Positions 22,754 to 31,981 of a DNA stretch of 64,000 nt are shown one piece after another (the first letter of the stretch is position 1; every line of letters starts with the position of its first letter). The notes beneath the pieces were generated by a model. It was not told where the DNA came from, searched no databases, and was given only the letters and a program-made list of their open reading frames with translations. A program made the translations under genes and the position numbers. Source of the stretch: Flavobacterium soli DSM 19725 (lineage in GTDB: Bacteria; Bacteroidota; Bacteroidia; Flavobacteriales; Flavobacteriaceae); assembly GCF_000422705.1 (NCBI RefSeq), contig NZ_AUGO01000008.1, positions 1 through 64,000 of the forward strand, read 5' to 3'.

Positions 22754-25700
22754 ATGAATTTAATACGTTTCGCACTTCGCAAGCCCATCTCGATCCTCGT
22801 TCTCGTGGCAGGACTTTTCTTCTTCGGAATTGGAGCCGTGAGAACCATCAAGGTGGATATCTTACCTAAAATGAATCTTCCGGTGTTGTATCTGGCCCAT
22901 CCTTTTGGAGGTTATACCCCCAACCAAATGGAATCGTATTTTGCCAAGAATTATGTCAACATCATGCTTTTTGCAAATGGTGTAAAATCGATTGAAACCA
23001 AGAACATACAAGGGTTAACCTTAATGAAAGTAACCTATTATGAAGACACCAATATGGCTCAGGCTGCTGCCGAATTGAGTGCTCTTTCCAACAGGATTCA
23101 GGCTATTTTTCCTCCTGGTTCCCAACCACCATTCGTCATTCGTTTTGATGCTTCGTCGCTTCCAGTAGGTCAGTTGGTTTTGAGTAGTAAGACCAAGACA
23201 AACAATGAGTTGCAGGATTTGGCTAATGTGTATGTCCGAGCTTCGTTTACTTCAATTCCGGGTTTGTTGGCACCACCACCATTTGGCGGAAGCCCAAGAA
23301 CTATTGAAATTAATGTTGACCCAGATGCACTTCGTTCGCATAATCTAACACCCGATCAAATTGTTGAAGCGTTACGACTTAATAATCAAACGGCTCCTTC
23401 TGGAAATGTAAGGATTGGCGATAAAAATTATCTGACCCCAACCAACAATACCATAAAAGACATTCAGGATTTTGCTAAAATTCCACTCTTCAAGGGTGGG
23501 GTTCAAAATTTATATTTAGGAGATGTGGCTACCGTAAAAGACGGGGCCGATATCACAGCGGGTTATGCTTTGGTGAATGGAAAACGTTCGGTTTATGTGA
23601 GTATTGCAAAAGCCGGAGATGCTTCAACTTGGGAAGTGGTGCAGAATTTAAAAAAGCAATTGCCTAAAATCCAAAGCACGTTACCCGAAGATGTACAGCT
23701 TTCGTATGAATTCGACCAATCGGTTTATGTAATCAATTCCGTAAAAAGTTTGATTACCGAAGGTGTCATTGGAGCGGTTTTAACGGGATTGATGGTGTTG
23801 TTATTTTTAGGAGATAGGAAAGCGGCTCTTATTGTAATACTAACGATTCCAATATCCATTATTTCTGGAGTTTTATTCCTGAAATTATTCGGGCAAACCA
23901 TCAACTTGATGTCGTTAAGCGGACTTGCTTTGGCTATCGGAATCTTGGTAGATGAAAGTACCGTTACCATTGAAAATATCCATCAGCATTTGGATATGGG
24001 AAAACCAAAAGCACTCGCCATTTGGGATGCCTGTAAGGAAATAGCCTTGCCAAAATTATTGATTTTACTTTGTATTCTCGCCGTTTTTGCACCAGCTTTT
24101 ACGATGACAGGAATTCCTGGAGCTTTGTTTTTGCCTCTTGCATTGGCAATTGGTTTCTCGATGATTATTTCGTTTTTGCTTTCGCAGACTTTTGTTCCGA
24201 TTATGGCAAACTGGCTGATGAAAGACCACGCAAAAATCCACCATGAACCTTCCATTTCAGATGATGAAGCAGAATTCAATGCTTCGGGATTAACGCCAGA
24301 ATCAGAACAAGATACCTATAACCAAAGAAAAGTTTTAGACAGAGAAGATTTGAACAACGATGGAAAAATCGGCAAGTTCGAGAAATTCCGCATCCGTTTT
24401 ATGAAACTCATCGACAGGCTTTTCATCTTCAGAAAACCAGTTACCTTGATTTATTTGTTCGGAATAACAGCATTGGCGGTTCTTTTATTGAATATAATTG
24501 GTCAGGATGTTTTCCCAAAGGTAAATTCCAGCCAGTTTCAAATGCGACTCCGAGCTCCCGATGGAACCCGAATCGAAAGAACCGAAGAGAAGGCTTTGTT
24601 GACGTTGAAAGAATTGGAAAAGATGGTTGGAAAAGAGCATATCGATATTTCGTCGGTTTATGTCGGCCAGCATCCAAGTTTGTTTTCGGTTTCACCAATT
24701 TATCTTTTCACAGCTGGTCCTCACGAAGCGGTTTTCCAAATCGGGTTGAAGGACTACCACGAAGATATGGAAGTGTTTAAAGATGATTTCCGAAAAAGAT
24801 TAGCAAAGGTCCTGCCCGATGTAAAAGTTTCCTTCGAACCAATTGAGTTGACGGATAAAGTTTTAAGCCAAGGTTCGCCAACGCCAATCGAGATCCGAAT
24901 TGCAGGAAAAAATAAAAAACTGAACGAAGAATACGCCAATAAAATCATCGCCAAGCTGAACAAAATTGATTATTTCCGCGATGTTCAAATCGGGCAACCG
25001 ATAAAATACCCTTCATTGGAAATTAATATCGACAGGACTCGTGCTGCACAATTGGGGGTTGATATGAACGATATTTCACGTTCGCTGATTGCCTCAACTT
25101 CTTCTTCAAGATATACCGAGAAAAATACTTGGATCGATGAAAAGGCGGGACTTTCCTATAATGTTCAGGTGCAAGTGCCGTTGGACAAGATGAATTCCCA
25201 TAACGACCTAGGAGAAATTCCTTTGCTAAAGAATACTTCTCGTCCAGTTTTGACTGATGTGGCTACGATTACGCCATCTTATACCTATGGCGAAAACGAC
25301 AATCTTGGTGCAATGCCTTATATTTCGGTTACGGCAAACATCGACCATACGGATTTGGGTACAGCTGCAAAAGCGGTCAAAAATTCAATTGCAAATTTAG
25401 GAGAATTGCCAAGAGGATTATTCGTAGAACCTATCGGATTATCGAAGGTTTTGGATGAAACTATGGGAAGCCTTCAAACAGGATTGCTAGTTGCAGTTGT
25501 GGTTATTTTCCTGATGCTTTCGGCAAATTTCCAATCGTTCAAGATATCCTTGGTTATTTTGACGACCGTTCCGGCAGTAGTTTTAGGGGCTTTATTACTG
25601 CTTTTACTAACAGGTTCAACCTTGAATTTGCAATCCTATATGGGAATCATTATGTCCGTCGGAGTATCGATTGCCAATGCAGTTTTATTGGTCACGAATG

Positions 25701-26035
25701 CCGAACAATTACGAAAAGTCAACGGAAACGCAATGCAATCAGCTCGTGAAGCCGCATCGTTACGATTGCGTCCAATCATTATGACCAGTATCGCCATGAT
25801 TGCCGGAATGTTGCCAATGGCTATCGGTCACGGCGAAGGTGGCGATCAAGTTTCGCCTTTAGGAAGAGCTGTAATTGGAGGATTGTTGTTCTCAACCTTT
25901 ACAGTATTAATAATCCTGCCAATGATTTTCGCTTGGGCATTAGGAAAAACCTCCACACAGTCGGTTTCATTGGATCCGGAAGACGAAGAAAGCAAACATT
26001 ACATCTCATCATTATCTCATAAAAATGAAAAATAA
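22754..26035 (+). CDS. RND-family efflux permease (AcrB/CusA superfamily)
   Basis: This 1093-residue protein has the RND layout: N-terminal helix (PISILVLVAGLFFFGIGAV), porter loops, a first helix bundle with ALAIGILVDESTVTIENI, then a cytoplasmic linker and a second half ending in HGEGGDQVSPLGRAVIGGLL. Proton-relay position four has Asp-Glu (VDES) where AcrB has Asp-Asp. The helix with AcrB Lys940 reads GVSIANAVLLVTNAEQ, with no Lys. The linker between the halves contains DLNNDGKIGKFE (residues 532-543), an EF-hand-like loop. It works with TolC and the adaptor to expel drugs, metals or lipids across both membranes. Substrate is not readable. Confidence 0.92.
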   Translation: MNLIRFALRKPISILVLVAGLFFFGIGAVRTIKVDILPKMNLPVLYLAHPFGGYTPNQMESYFAKNYVNIMLFANGVKSIETKNIQGLTLMKVTYYEDTNMAQAAAELSALSNRIQAIFPPGSQPPFVIRFDASSLPVGQLVLSSKTKTNNELQDLANVYVRASFTSIPGLLAPPPFGGSPRTIEINVDPDALRSHNLTPDQIVEALRLNNQTAPSGNVRIGDKNYLTPTNNTIKDIQDFAKIPLFKGGVQNLYLGDVATVKDGADITAGYALVNGKRSVYVSIAKAGDASTWEVVQNLKKQLPKIQSTLPEDVQLSYEFDQSVYVINSVKSLITEGVIGAVLTGLMVLLFLGDRKAALIVILTIPISIISGVLFLKLFGQTINLMSLSGLALAIGILVDESTVTIENIHQHLDMGKPKALAIWDACKEIALPKLLILLCILAVFAPAFTMTGIPGALFLPLALAIGFSMIISFLLSQTFVPIMANWLMKDHAKIHHEPSISDDEAEFNASGLTPESEQDTYNQRKVLDREDLNNDGKIGKFEKFRIRFMKLIDRLFIFRKPVTLIYLFGITALAVLLLNIIGQDVFPKVNSSQFQMRLRAPDGTRIERTEEKALLTLKELEKMVGKEHIDISSVYVGQHPSLFSVSPIYLFTAGPHEAVFQIGLKDYHEDMEVFKDDFRKRLAKVLPDVKVSFEPIELTDKVLSQGSPTPIEIRIAGKNKKLNEEYANKIIAKLNKIDYFRDVQIGQPIKYPSLEINIDRTRAAQLGVDMNDISRSLIASTSSSRYTEKNTWIDEKAGLSYNVQVQVPLDKMNSHNDLGEIPLLKNTSRPVLTDVATITPSYTYGENDNLGAMPYISVTANIDHTDLGTAAKAVKNSIANLGELPRGLFVEPIGLSKVLDETMGSLQTGLLVAVVVIFLMLSANFQSFKISLVILTTVPAVVLGALLLLLLTGSTLNLQSYMGIIMSVGVSIANAVLLVTNAEQLRKVNGNAMQSAREAASLRLRPIIMTSIAMIAGMLPMAIGHGEGGDQVSPLGRAVIGGLLFSTFTVLIILPMIFAWALGKTSTQSVSLDPEDEESKHYISSLSHKNEK

Positions 26036-27104
26036 TAGTATAAAAGTAGCCGTTCTAGCTATGTTATTTTTGGCTAGTTGTGCCGAAAAGAAAGAAGAAA
26101 CAGCTCCAGTTGAGGAAGCTCCAGTAATCGAAACATTCATTGCCCAAAAAGAAAAATTGTCAACTGAGTTGAGAATGCCTGCCGAATTGGTTGGGTTTCA
26201 GCAAGTAGATATTTATGCAAAAGTCAGCAGTTTTGTAAAGGAATTGAAAGTCGATATCGGTTCGGAAGTCAAAAAAGGACAGTTGATGATGATTTTGGAA
26301 GCTCCAGAAACCAGTTCGCAATTGGCTGCAGCCGAATCAAGATTGCATTCGCAGGAAGCGGTTTACATGACAAGTAACAACACCTATAAAAGATTCTTGG
26401 AAACCAGCAAGGTCGAAGGAACCATTTCTAAAAACGATTTGGAACTTGCCGAAGGAAGAAAAAACTCTGATTATGCACAGCTTCAGGCGGCAAAAGCATC
26501 CTATCGTGAAGTGCAGAATATCATCAATTATCTTCAAATCCGTGCTCCATTTGATGGTGTCATTGCCGCTCGAAATGTAAATCTTGGAGCCTATGTTGGT
26601 CCTGCCGGAAAAGGTTCGGATCAGCCATTAGTGACGATTCAACAGCAAGATAAACTCCGACTTTCAGTATTTGTTCCCGAAGCTTACACAGGTTATTTGA
26701 GCAACGGAGACGAATTGAGCTTCACTGTAAAATCAATGATGGGACAAAATTTCAAGGCAAAGATTGCTAGAAAATCGGGAGCTTTGGACAGCAAACTACG
26801 TTCCGAAAGAATAGAAATGGATGTCATCAATACCACTAAAAAATTATTACCGGGAATGGTCGCCGAAGCCATTTTGCCTTTGAATGCAAAAGACAGCACT
26901 TTCGTTGTGCCTAAAACAGCGGTAGTTTCCTCAAGCGAAGGTATTTTTATATTAAAAGTGAAAGATCATAAAACACTCCGAACCGAAGTCCAAAAAGGCA
27001 GGGAATTCGAGGATAGGGTAGAAGTCTTCGGAGACATCCAACCGAATGAAACGTTCGTCAAGGTAGCTTCCGAAGAAATAAAAGACGGGACGGAAGTGAA
27101 GTAA
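26025..27104 (+). CDS. RND efflux periplasmic adaptor (HlyD/MFP family), lipoprotein
   Basis: This 359-residue lipoprotein (LFLASC, Cys19) starts 11 bases inside the permease gene, so translation is coupled. The barrel-sandwich lipoyl motif KVSSFVKELKVDIGSEVKKG is followed by a coiled-coil hairpin (SRLHSQEAVYMTSNNTYKRF ... AQLQAAKASYREVQNIINYL), then IRAPFDGVIAARNVNLGAYV and a beta-barrel. Membrane-proximal strands end with VPKTAVVSSSEGIFILKVK. It links the pump to the TolC channel. It ends the operon, 2 bases before a strong hairpin. Confidence 0.92.
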   Translation: MKNNSIKVAVLAMLFLASCAEKKEETAPVEEAPVIETFIAQKEKLSTELRMPAELVGFQQVDIYAKVSSFVKELKVDIGSEVKKGQLMMILEAPETSSQLAAAESRLHSQEAVYMTSNNTYKRFLETSKVEGTISKNDLELAEGRKNSDYAQLQAAKASYREVQNIINYLQIRAPFDGVIAARNVNLGAYVGPAGKGSDQPLVTIQQQDKLRLSVFVPEAYTGYLSNGDELSFTVKSMMGQNFKAKIARKSGALDSKLRSERIEMDVINTTKKLLPGMVAEAILPLNAKDSTFVVPKTAVVSSSEGIFILKVKDHKTLRTEVQKGREFEDRVEVFGDIQPNETFVKVASEEIKDGTEVK

Positions 27105-27106
27105 GT

Positions 27107-27146
27107 AAAAAGGCTTTTTGTAATTTAATTTACAAAAAGCCTTTTT
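27107..27146. terminator. Two-way terminator of the efflux operon and AraC gene
   Basis: AAAAAGGCTTTTTGTAA (27107-27123) is matched by TTACAAAAAGCCTTTTT (27130-27146), 17 paired bases with a 6-base loop and an A or T run on each side. It lies between the convergent adaptor and AraC-type genes. Confidence 0.85.
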
Positions 27147-27150
27147 AATT

Positions 27151-27954
27151 TTATATTTTGGAAGGAGCTACCCCGAATTGCTTTTTGAAGGCAAACGAAA
27201 AGTGCGATAAGTCCTCAAAGCCAACTTCAAGATAAACATCAGAAGGGGCTTTTGCTTTTTCCTTAATTAGATAATAAGCTTCCTGCAATCTTCTTTTCTG
27301 TAACCAATGACTTGGCGAATCCTGAAATACTTTTTGAAAATCTCTCTTGAAAGTTGCAAGGCTTCTTCCAGTCAGATAGGCAAAGCGTTTGAGTTGAACA
27401 TTAAAATGGAAATTTTTATTCATAAACGCCTCCAAATCTATTTTCCCAGGTTCATTGAAATCAAACAAGACTTGTATCAACTCTGGATTGATTTTTAAAA
27501 GCAGATGAAGGGCTTCCTTGATTTTTATCCTAAATAATTTCTCGTCTTCTTCCTGATTCATTGCAAAATAAGCTATCAAAGATTCCATAAAAGAAAGATA
27601 AGCGGGGTTTTGGGGCAGCGGTAAAATCGCGAGATCGGGATTGCTTTTCTCAATCTTATAATTATATTCTAGACTTATTTCCTTCAGAATATCCTGTGTC
27701 AGATATAAAGTAATGGATTTATATTCTCCATTTTCAGGTGGAATTTTTTCAAACTTTAAAAGCTGATTCCTCTTGGTAAATCTCAAATCGCCTTCAACCG
27801 ATTTATAATTCTTTTTTCCATCATACATGCTCATCGTTCCAGCTAATTGATAGCTTAAAACATGTTCAGGAACAAATTGTTCACCGGTCCTGCTTTTTGA
27901 ATAATAGCAGGAATAAAGAATCTTTGGTTTGGTAATTTCTTCTGTAATTGGCAT
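27151..27954 (-). CDS. AraC-type transcriptional regulator
   Basis: This 267-residue protein has a sensor-like N-terminal half with no motif I can name (TKPKILYSCYYSKSRTGEQF) and a C-terminal AraC HTH pair. The first helix pair is FNVQLKRFAYLTGRSLATFK, with DFQKVFQDSPSHWLQKRRLQ linking to the second: APSDVYLEVGFEDLSHFSFA, then FKKQFGVAP. It lies downstream of the aldehyde dehydrogenase on the same strand, separated by a terminator-like hairpin, so it may regulate that gene. The ligand is unknown. Confidence 0.85.
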   Translation of the reverse strand: MPITEEITKPKILYSCYYSKSRTGEQFVPEHVLSYQLAGTMSMYDGKKNYKSVEGDLRFTKRNQLLKFEKIPPENGEYKSITLYLTQDILKEISLEYNYKIEKSNPDLAILPLPQNPAYLSFMESLIAYFAMNQEEDEKLFRIKIKEALHLLLKINPELIQVLFDFNEPGKIDLEAFMNKNFHFNVQLKRFAYLTGRSLATFKRDFQKVFQDSPSHWLQKRRLQEAYYLIKEKAKAPSDVYLEVGFEDLSHFSFAFKKQFGVAPSKI

Positions 27955-27972
27955 AGCGTAAAGTTATGAAAA

Positions 27973-28010
27973 GAAACAGAAAGTTATTTAGTAAGGATAC
28001 TTTCTGTTTC
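27973..28010 (-). terminator. Hairpin between aldehyde dehydrogenase and AraC genes
   Basis: GAAACAGAAAGT (27973-27984) pairs perfectly with ACTTTCTGTTTC (27999-28010) around a 14-base loop, with T-rich flanks on both strands. It probably ends the dehydrogenase transcript. Confidence 0.6.
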
Positions 28011-28024
28011 TCTTTTTATCAATA

Positions 28025-29440
28025 TTATTGCAATAATGTTCTCGGTTCAAGATAGGCTTCCAATCCAAGAACTCCAAATTCCCGCCCCATTCCGGATTGC
28101 TTGAATCCACCGAAAGGTGCCAACGGATCATGTTTCAAAACATTAATTAAAACCCTTCCGGCATTAATTTTTGAAGCTACATCATGAGCTCTTTTTGTAT
28201 CAGTAGAACTCACGTATGCTTGTAATCCATAAGTCGTATCATTGGCAATTTCGATAGCTTCTTCTTCAGTTTTATAGGTCAACACTGATAAAACAGGTCC
28301 AAAAATCTCTTCTCTTGCAATTCGCATCTGGTTGTTTACATTTACAAAAACGGTTGGTTTTACAAAATTTCCTTTTTCCAAACCTTCTGGTTTTCCTAAT
28401 CCGCCAACCAATACTTCAGCACCTTCTTCAATTCCAATTTTAATATAATCCTGAACACGTTGATACTGTTTCTGGCTTACCATTGGTCCAACATTGGTAT
28501 CACTCTCTTTTGGATCTCCCACTTTTGTATGTTCCAACGTAGATTTGATCAAACCTTTCACTTCCTCCAAGCGATATTCCGGAACCAGTAATCTTGTTCC
28601 AGCCACACAAGCCTGTCCACTGTTCATGTAAGCCGCCATGATTGCCATAGGAATTGCTGTTGCAAAATCAGCATCATCTAAAATAATATTCGGAGATTTT
28701 CCACCCAATTCCAGGGTAACGCGTTTCAAAGTATCAGTAGCTTCTCGGGCAATCAGCTTTCCTACAACGGTTGAACCAGTAAAAGAAATTTTTGCAATAT
28801 CTGGATGACGCGTAATTTCTGCACCTACAGTAGTTCCCAATCCATTTACAATATTGAAAACACCTTTTGGAAGTCCCGCTTCATGCAAACACTCCGCCAT
28901 AATTTGTGTTTGCATTGCACTCATTTCGCTGGGTTTGATAACGGCAGTACAACCAGCGGCAATTGCAGAAGCTAGTTTACTTGAAATAAATCCGTTGCTG
29001 GAATTCCAAGGAATAATAATACCAACAACACCAATGGGTGCCATCTGAACTTCGGATGCTCCAATGGTTTTAGTAAATTGATAGGATTCTAAAACAGTAA
29101 TGGCCGATTCAAAATTTTGAAGTAAAAAACTATAGCCGTTAGTAGCAAACTGCAAAGTTCCTCCATATTCTTCCACCATCACATTAATCAAATCTTCTTT
29201 CCTGTCTCGAACTGCATTTTGCATCGATTTCAGATAGCCGATACGTTCTGTAATTGTCGTTTTTGAAAATGAAACGAATGCTTTTTTAGCGGCAGCGATA
29301 GCATTTTGAGTGTCTTCTTCATTCCCTAGCCTTACTTCTCCTAGCTTTTCATTTGTTGTAGGACTAATCAAATTGAAAAGGTCCGTTCCCTTTGGTGTAA
29401 CAAATGCTCCATTGATGTAAATCTTGTCTATTGTCTTCAT
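28025..29440 (-). CDS. NAD(P)-dependent aldehyde dehydrogenase
   Basis: This 471-residue cytoplasmic protein fits the aldehyde dehydrogenase superfamily. Key sites are: NAD-binding IIPWNSSN and KPSEMS, the GSTVVGKLI loop, the catalytic-base Glu in VTLELGGKSPN, the nucleophile Cys in NSGQACVAGTRLL, and EEIFGPVLSVL. It ends with the usual KQSGMGREFGVLGLEAYLEP. It oxidises an aldehyde to the acid; substrate is not evident. It is divergent from the HD hydrolase gene. The downstream AraC gene may control it. Confidence 0.93.
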   Translation of the reverse strand: MKTIDKIYINGAFVTPKGTDLFNLISPTTNEKLGEVRLGNEEDTQNAIAAAKKAFVSFSKTTITERIGYLKSMQNAVRDRKEDLINVMVEEYGGTLQFATNGYSFLLQNFESAITVLESYQFTKTIGASEVQMAPIGVVGIIIPWNSSNGFISSKLASAIAAGCTAVIKPSEMSAMQTQIMAECLHEAGLPKGVFNIVNGLGTTVGAEITRHPDIAKISFTGSTVVGKLIAREATDTLKRVTLELGGKSPNIILDDADFATAIPMAIMAAYMNSGQACVAGTRLLVPEYRLEEVKGLIKSTLEHTKVGDPKESDTNVGPMVSQKQYQRVQDYIKIGIEEGAEVLVGGLGKPEGLEKGNFVKPTVFVNVNNQMRIAREEIFGPVLSVLTYKTEEEAIEIANDTTYGLQAYVSSTDTKRAHDVASKINAGRVLINVLKHDPLAPFGGFKQSGMGREFGVLGLEAYLEPRTLLQ

Positions 29441-29634
29441 AATTTTTTACGTTTATAATTATGGGACAAAGTTCAGCAGAAACAAGATTTTATACTTTGT
29501 TGTATGGCTCATACTTGCTTTGTTGAAAAGTTCAAAAAAATTAGGCATCCGCCAAAAGCATACAGGCTTCCTCCTAAAAAATCTGTCACCTCCCAACTTC
29601 CAGTCATCATCTCGCAACTTCCAACACAATTCCC

Positions 29635-29642
29635 TATATTTG
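29635..29642 (+). promoter_or_regulatory. -7 promoter element of the HD hydrolase gene
   Basis: TATATTTG is an exact TAnnTTTG match 24 bases before the GTG start at 29667. No TTG at the usual -33 spacing stands out. The element supports the later start, because an ATG or GTG upstream of 29635 would lie outside the transcript. Confidence 0.5.
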
Positions 29643-29666
29643 CACTCCGAAAAAGCACAAATAAAA

Positions 29667-30902
29667 GTGAGTCAGATCAACAAACTAAAAATTCTCAACG
29701 ACCCTATCTATGGGTTCATTACCATTCCAGACACCTTAATTTACGACCTTGTTCAGCATCCTTATTTTCAACGATTAAGACGTATTTCGCAAATGGGATT
29801 GTCCTATTTGGTATATCCTGGAGCTCACCACACTCGTTTTCACCATGCTTTAGGTTGTATGCACATCATGCAAAAAGCTGTTGAGGTAATCCGTTTCAAG
29901 GGAACTGAAATATCAAAAGAGGAAGAAAGAGCTTTGTATGTTGCGATACTTTTGCACGACATTGGCCACGGACCATTTTCTCATGCTATGGAACACAGCA
30001 TTGTAGAGGATGTCAACCACGAGTCGATTTCATTATTGTTTATGGACAAGCTAAATGCTGAATTTAATGGTGAATTGAGTCTGGCGATACAAATATTCAA
30101 AGGTGATTATCATAGAAAATTCATGTTGCAACTCATATCAAGTCAGTTGGATATGGACAGGATGGATTACTTGAAACGTGATAGTTTTTATACTGGTGTA
30201 GCCGAAGGAAACATCAATTCTGATCGATTGATTCAAATGATGACCGTTGTTGAGGATACGCTTGTAATCGAAGAAAAAGGAATCTATTCGGTCGAAAAAT
30301 TCCTGATGGCAAGACGCTTGATGTATTGGCAGGCCTACTTACACAAAACCAGTCTTGTAGCAGAGTTAATTTTGACGAAAGTCCTAAAAAGAGCAAAAGA
30401 ATTAACGCAGAAAGGTGTGATTTTAAATTGTAGTCAGCCGTTATTGTTTTTTATGCAAAATAAAATCACATTGGAAGCTTTTGATGATGCAACACTGGAT
30501 TTATTTGCACAATTGGATGATTTTGACATCATCAGTGCTTTGAAAAACTGGCAATTTCATGATGATTATGTTCTGAGTTCCCTTAGCAGGATGATTATTA
30601 ACCGCGATCTGTTGAAGATTAAAATCAGCGAAGAAAAGTTCTCTCAAGAGGATGCTGATATCTATATCAACAAGTTTGCGAAGCTGAGTAACATTTCCTT
30701 GCATGATGCGGGATACTTTGTATATAAAGGAAAAATTAAAAATCAGGCCTATAATAAGGAGGCCGAACCCATCAGTATATTCCGAAAAGACAAATCGATC
30801 GAGGATGTCATCAATGCCTCAGATCAGTTGAATTTAAAAGCCTTGACGAAACCGGTAACCAAGTTTTATATTTGTTTTCCAAAAGTACTTGCCGAAAATT
30901 AA
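29667..30902 (+). CDS. HD domain phosphohydrolase (dNTPase/SAMHD1-like)
   Basis: I chose the GTG at 29667 (VSQINKLKILNDPIYGFITI) because the residues upstream in the longer frame are low-complexity and the promoter lies at 29635. That gives 411 residues. HD ligands are in HHTRFHHALGCMHIM and LLHDIGHGPFSHAMEH, with a later Asp in DRMDYLKRD. The opening ILNDPIYGFI and the HPYFQRLRRISQMG motif match the family of dGTPase/SAMHD1-related hydrolases widespread in Bacteroidota. It is the first gene before lpxD on the same strand. Its job may be nucleotide pool control, but no substrate is shown. Confidence 0.88.
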   Translation: MSQINKLKILNDPIYGFITIPDTLIYDLVQHPYFQRLRRISQMGLSYLVYPGAHHTRFHHALGCMHIMQKAVEVIRFKGTEISKEEERALYVAILLHDIGHGPFSHAMEHSIVEDVNHESISLLFMDKLNAEFNGELSLAIQIFKGDYHRKFMLQLISSQLDMDRMDYLKRDSFYTGVAEGNINSDRLIQMMTVVEDTLVIEEKGIYSVEKFLMARRLMYWQAYLHKTSLVAELILTKVLKRAKELTQKGVILNCSQPLLFFMQNKITLEAFDDATLDLFAQLDDFDIISALKNWQFHDDYVLSSLSRMIINRDLLKIKISEEKFSQEDADIYINKFAKLSNISLHDAGYFVYKGKIKNQAYNKEAEPISIFRKDKSIEDVINASDQLNLKALTKPVTKFYICFPKVLAEN

Positions 30903-30923
30903 CATTTAAAAATCTATTTTTTA

Positions 30924-30931
30924 TATTTTTG
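30924..30931 (+). promoter_or_regulatory. -7 promoter element just before lpxD
   Basis: TATTTTTG matches TAnnTTTG and ends only 5 bases before the lpxD ATG. If used, the transcript would be leaderless or nearly so. No clear -33 box is present, so lpxD may also be read from the HD gene upstream. Confidence 0.4.
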
Positions 30932-30936
30932 TCGGG

Positions 30937-31959
30937 ATGAAATTTACAGCAGAACAAATAGCAGGTATTTTAGAAGGCGAAGTAGTAGGAAATCCTAATG
31001 CTGAAGTTTCCAGATTATCAAAAATAGAAGAAGGAACCGATGGCTCGCTTACATTTTTAAGCAATCCTAAGTACCAGAATTTCATATATTCTACACAAGC
31101 ATCTATCACCATAGTCAACCACTCTTTTGTAGCAGAAGGCCCAATCGCTACAACATTGATCAAAGTAGAAGACGCTTATGGTGCTTTCTCTAAGATATTG
31201 ACTTTTTATGATGAAGTAAAGCACAACAAAAAAGGAATCGAGCAGCCTTCTTCCATTTCGGAGAATGTTAAATATGGTTCCGATTTTTATTTGGGAAGCT
31301 TTAGCTACATTGGAAACAACGTAAGAATTGGAAATAATGTAAAGATTTATCCGAACTCTTTTATTGGTGATAATGTTGTGATAGGCGATAATGTGATTAT
31401 TTTTGCAGGAGCCAGAATTTATTCAGAAACCGTAATCGGAAATTTTTGTACCATTCATTCAGGATCAATTATTGGTGCTGATGGTTTTGGTTTTGCACCA
31501 AATGCCGACGGAAGCTATACAAAGATTCCACAAATTGGTAATGTAATTTTGGAAGATAATGTAGATATTGGAGCTGCCACAACAATCGATAGGGCAACAA
31601 TGGGTTCTACGATCATAAGAAAAGGAGTAAAACTCGACAATCAGATCCAAATTGCTCATAATGTTGAAATTGGAGAAAATACCGTCATTGCTGCTCAAAC
31701 AGGAGTTGCAGGTTCAACCAAAATCGGAAGTAATTGTATAATAGGAGGTCAGGTAGGAATCGCAGGACATATCACTATCGGAAATAATGTGAGAATCCAA
31801 GCCCAAACAGGTGTCGGAAAAAATATTAAAGATGGAGAAATAATCCAGGGAAGCCCTGCTTTTGGATATAATGATTTTAGCAAATCGTATGTTCATTTCA
31901 GAAACCTGCCGAAAATTGTGACCGAACTAGAAGATTTAAAAAAGAAGATTAATAAATAA
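30937..31959 (+). CDS. lpxD: LpxD, UDP-3-O-acylglucosamine N-acyltransferase
   Basis: This 340-residue protein has the LpxD N-terminal UDP-GlcNAc-binding domain (FTAEQIAGILEGEVVGNPNA, IEEGTDGSLTFLSNPKY) and a left-handed beta-helix of hexapeptide repeats (IGNNVRIGNNVKIYPN). The catalytic His is in QIAHNVEIGENTVI, and GGQVGIAGH is the following turn. It adds the N-linked 3-hydroxy acyl chain in lipid A synthesis, the third step. It starts the lipid A operon here, followed by lpxC-fabZ 22 bases downstream. Length is normal. Confidence 0.95.
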   Translation: MKFTAEQIAGILEGEVVGNPNAEVSRLSKIEEGTDGSLTFLSNPKYQNFIYSTQASITIVNHSFVAEGPIATTLIKVEDAYGAFSKILTFYDEVKHNKKGIEQPSSISENVKYGSDFYLGSFSYIGNNVRIGNNVKIYPNSFIGDNVVIGDNVIIFAGARIYSETVIGNFCTIHSGSIIGADGFGFAPNADGSYTKIPQIGNVILEDNVDIGAATTIDRATMGSTIIRKGVKLDNQIQIAHNVEIGENTVIAAQTGVAGSTKIGSNCIIGGQVGIAGHITIGNNVRIQAQTGVGKNIKDGEIIQGSPAFGYNDFSKSYVHFRNLPKIVTELEDLKKKINK

Positions 31960-31981
31960 GTAAAATAAAATCCAAGAAACA

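Noticed and set aside
29424..29666. Longer N-terminus for the HD hydrolase
   Set aside because: The added residues are low-complexity and lie upstream of the likely promoter at 29635. The GTG at 29667 opens the conserved family start.
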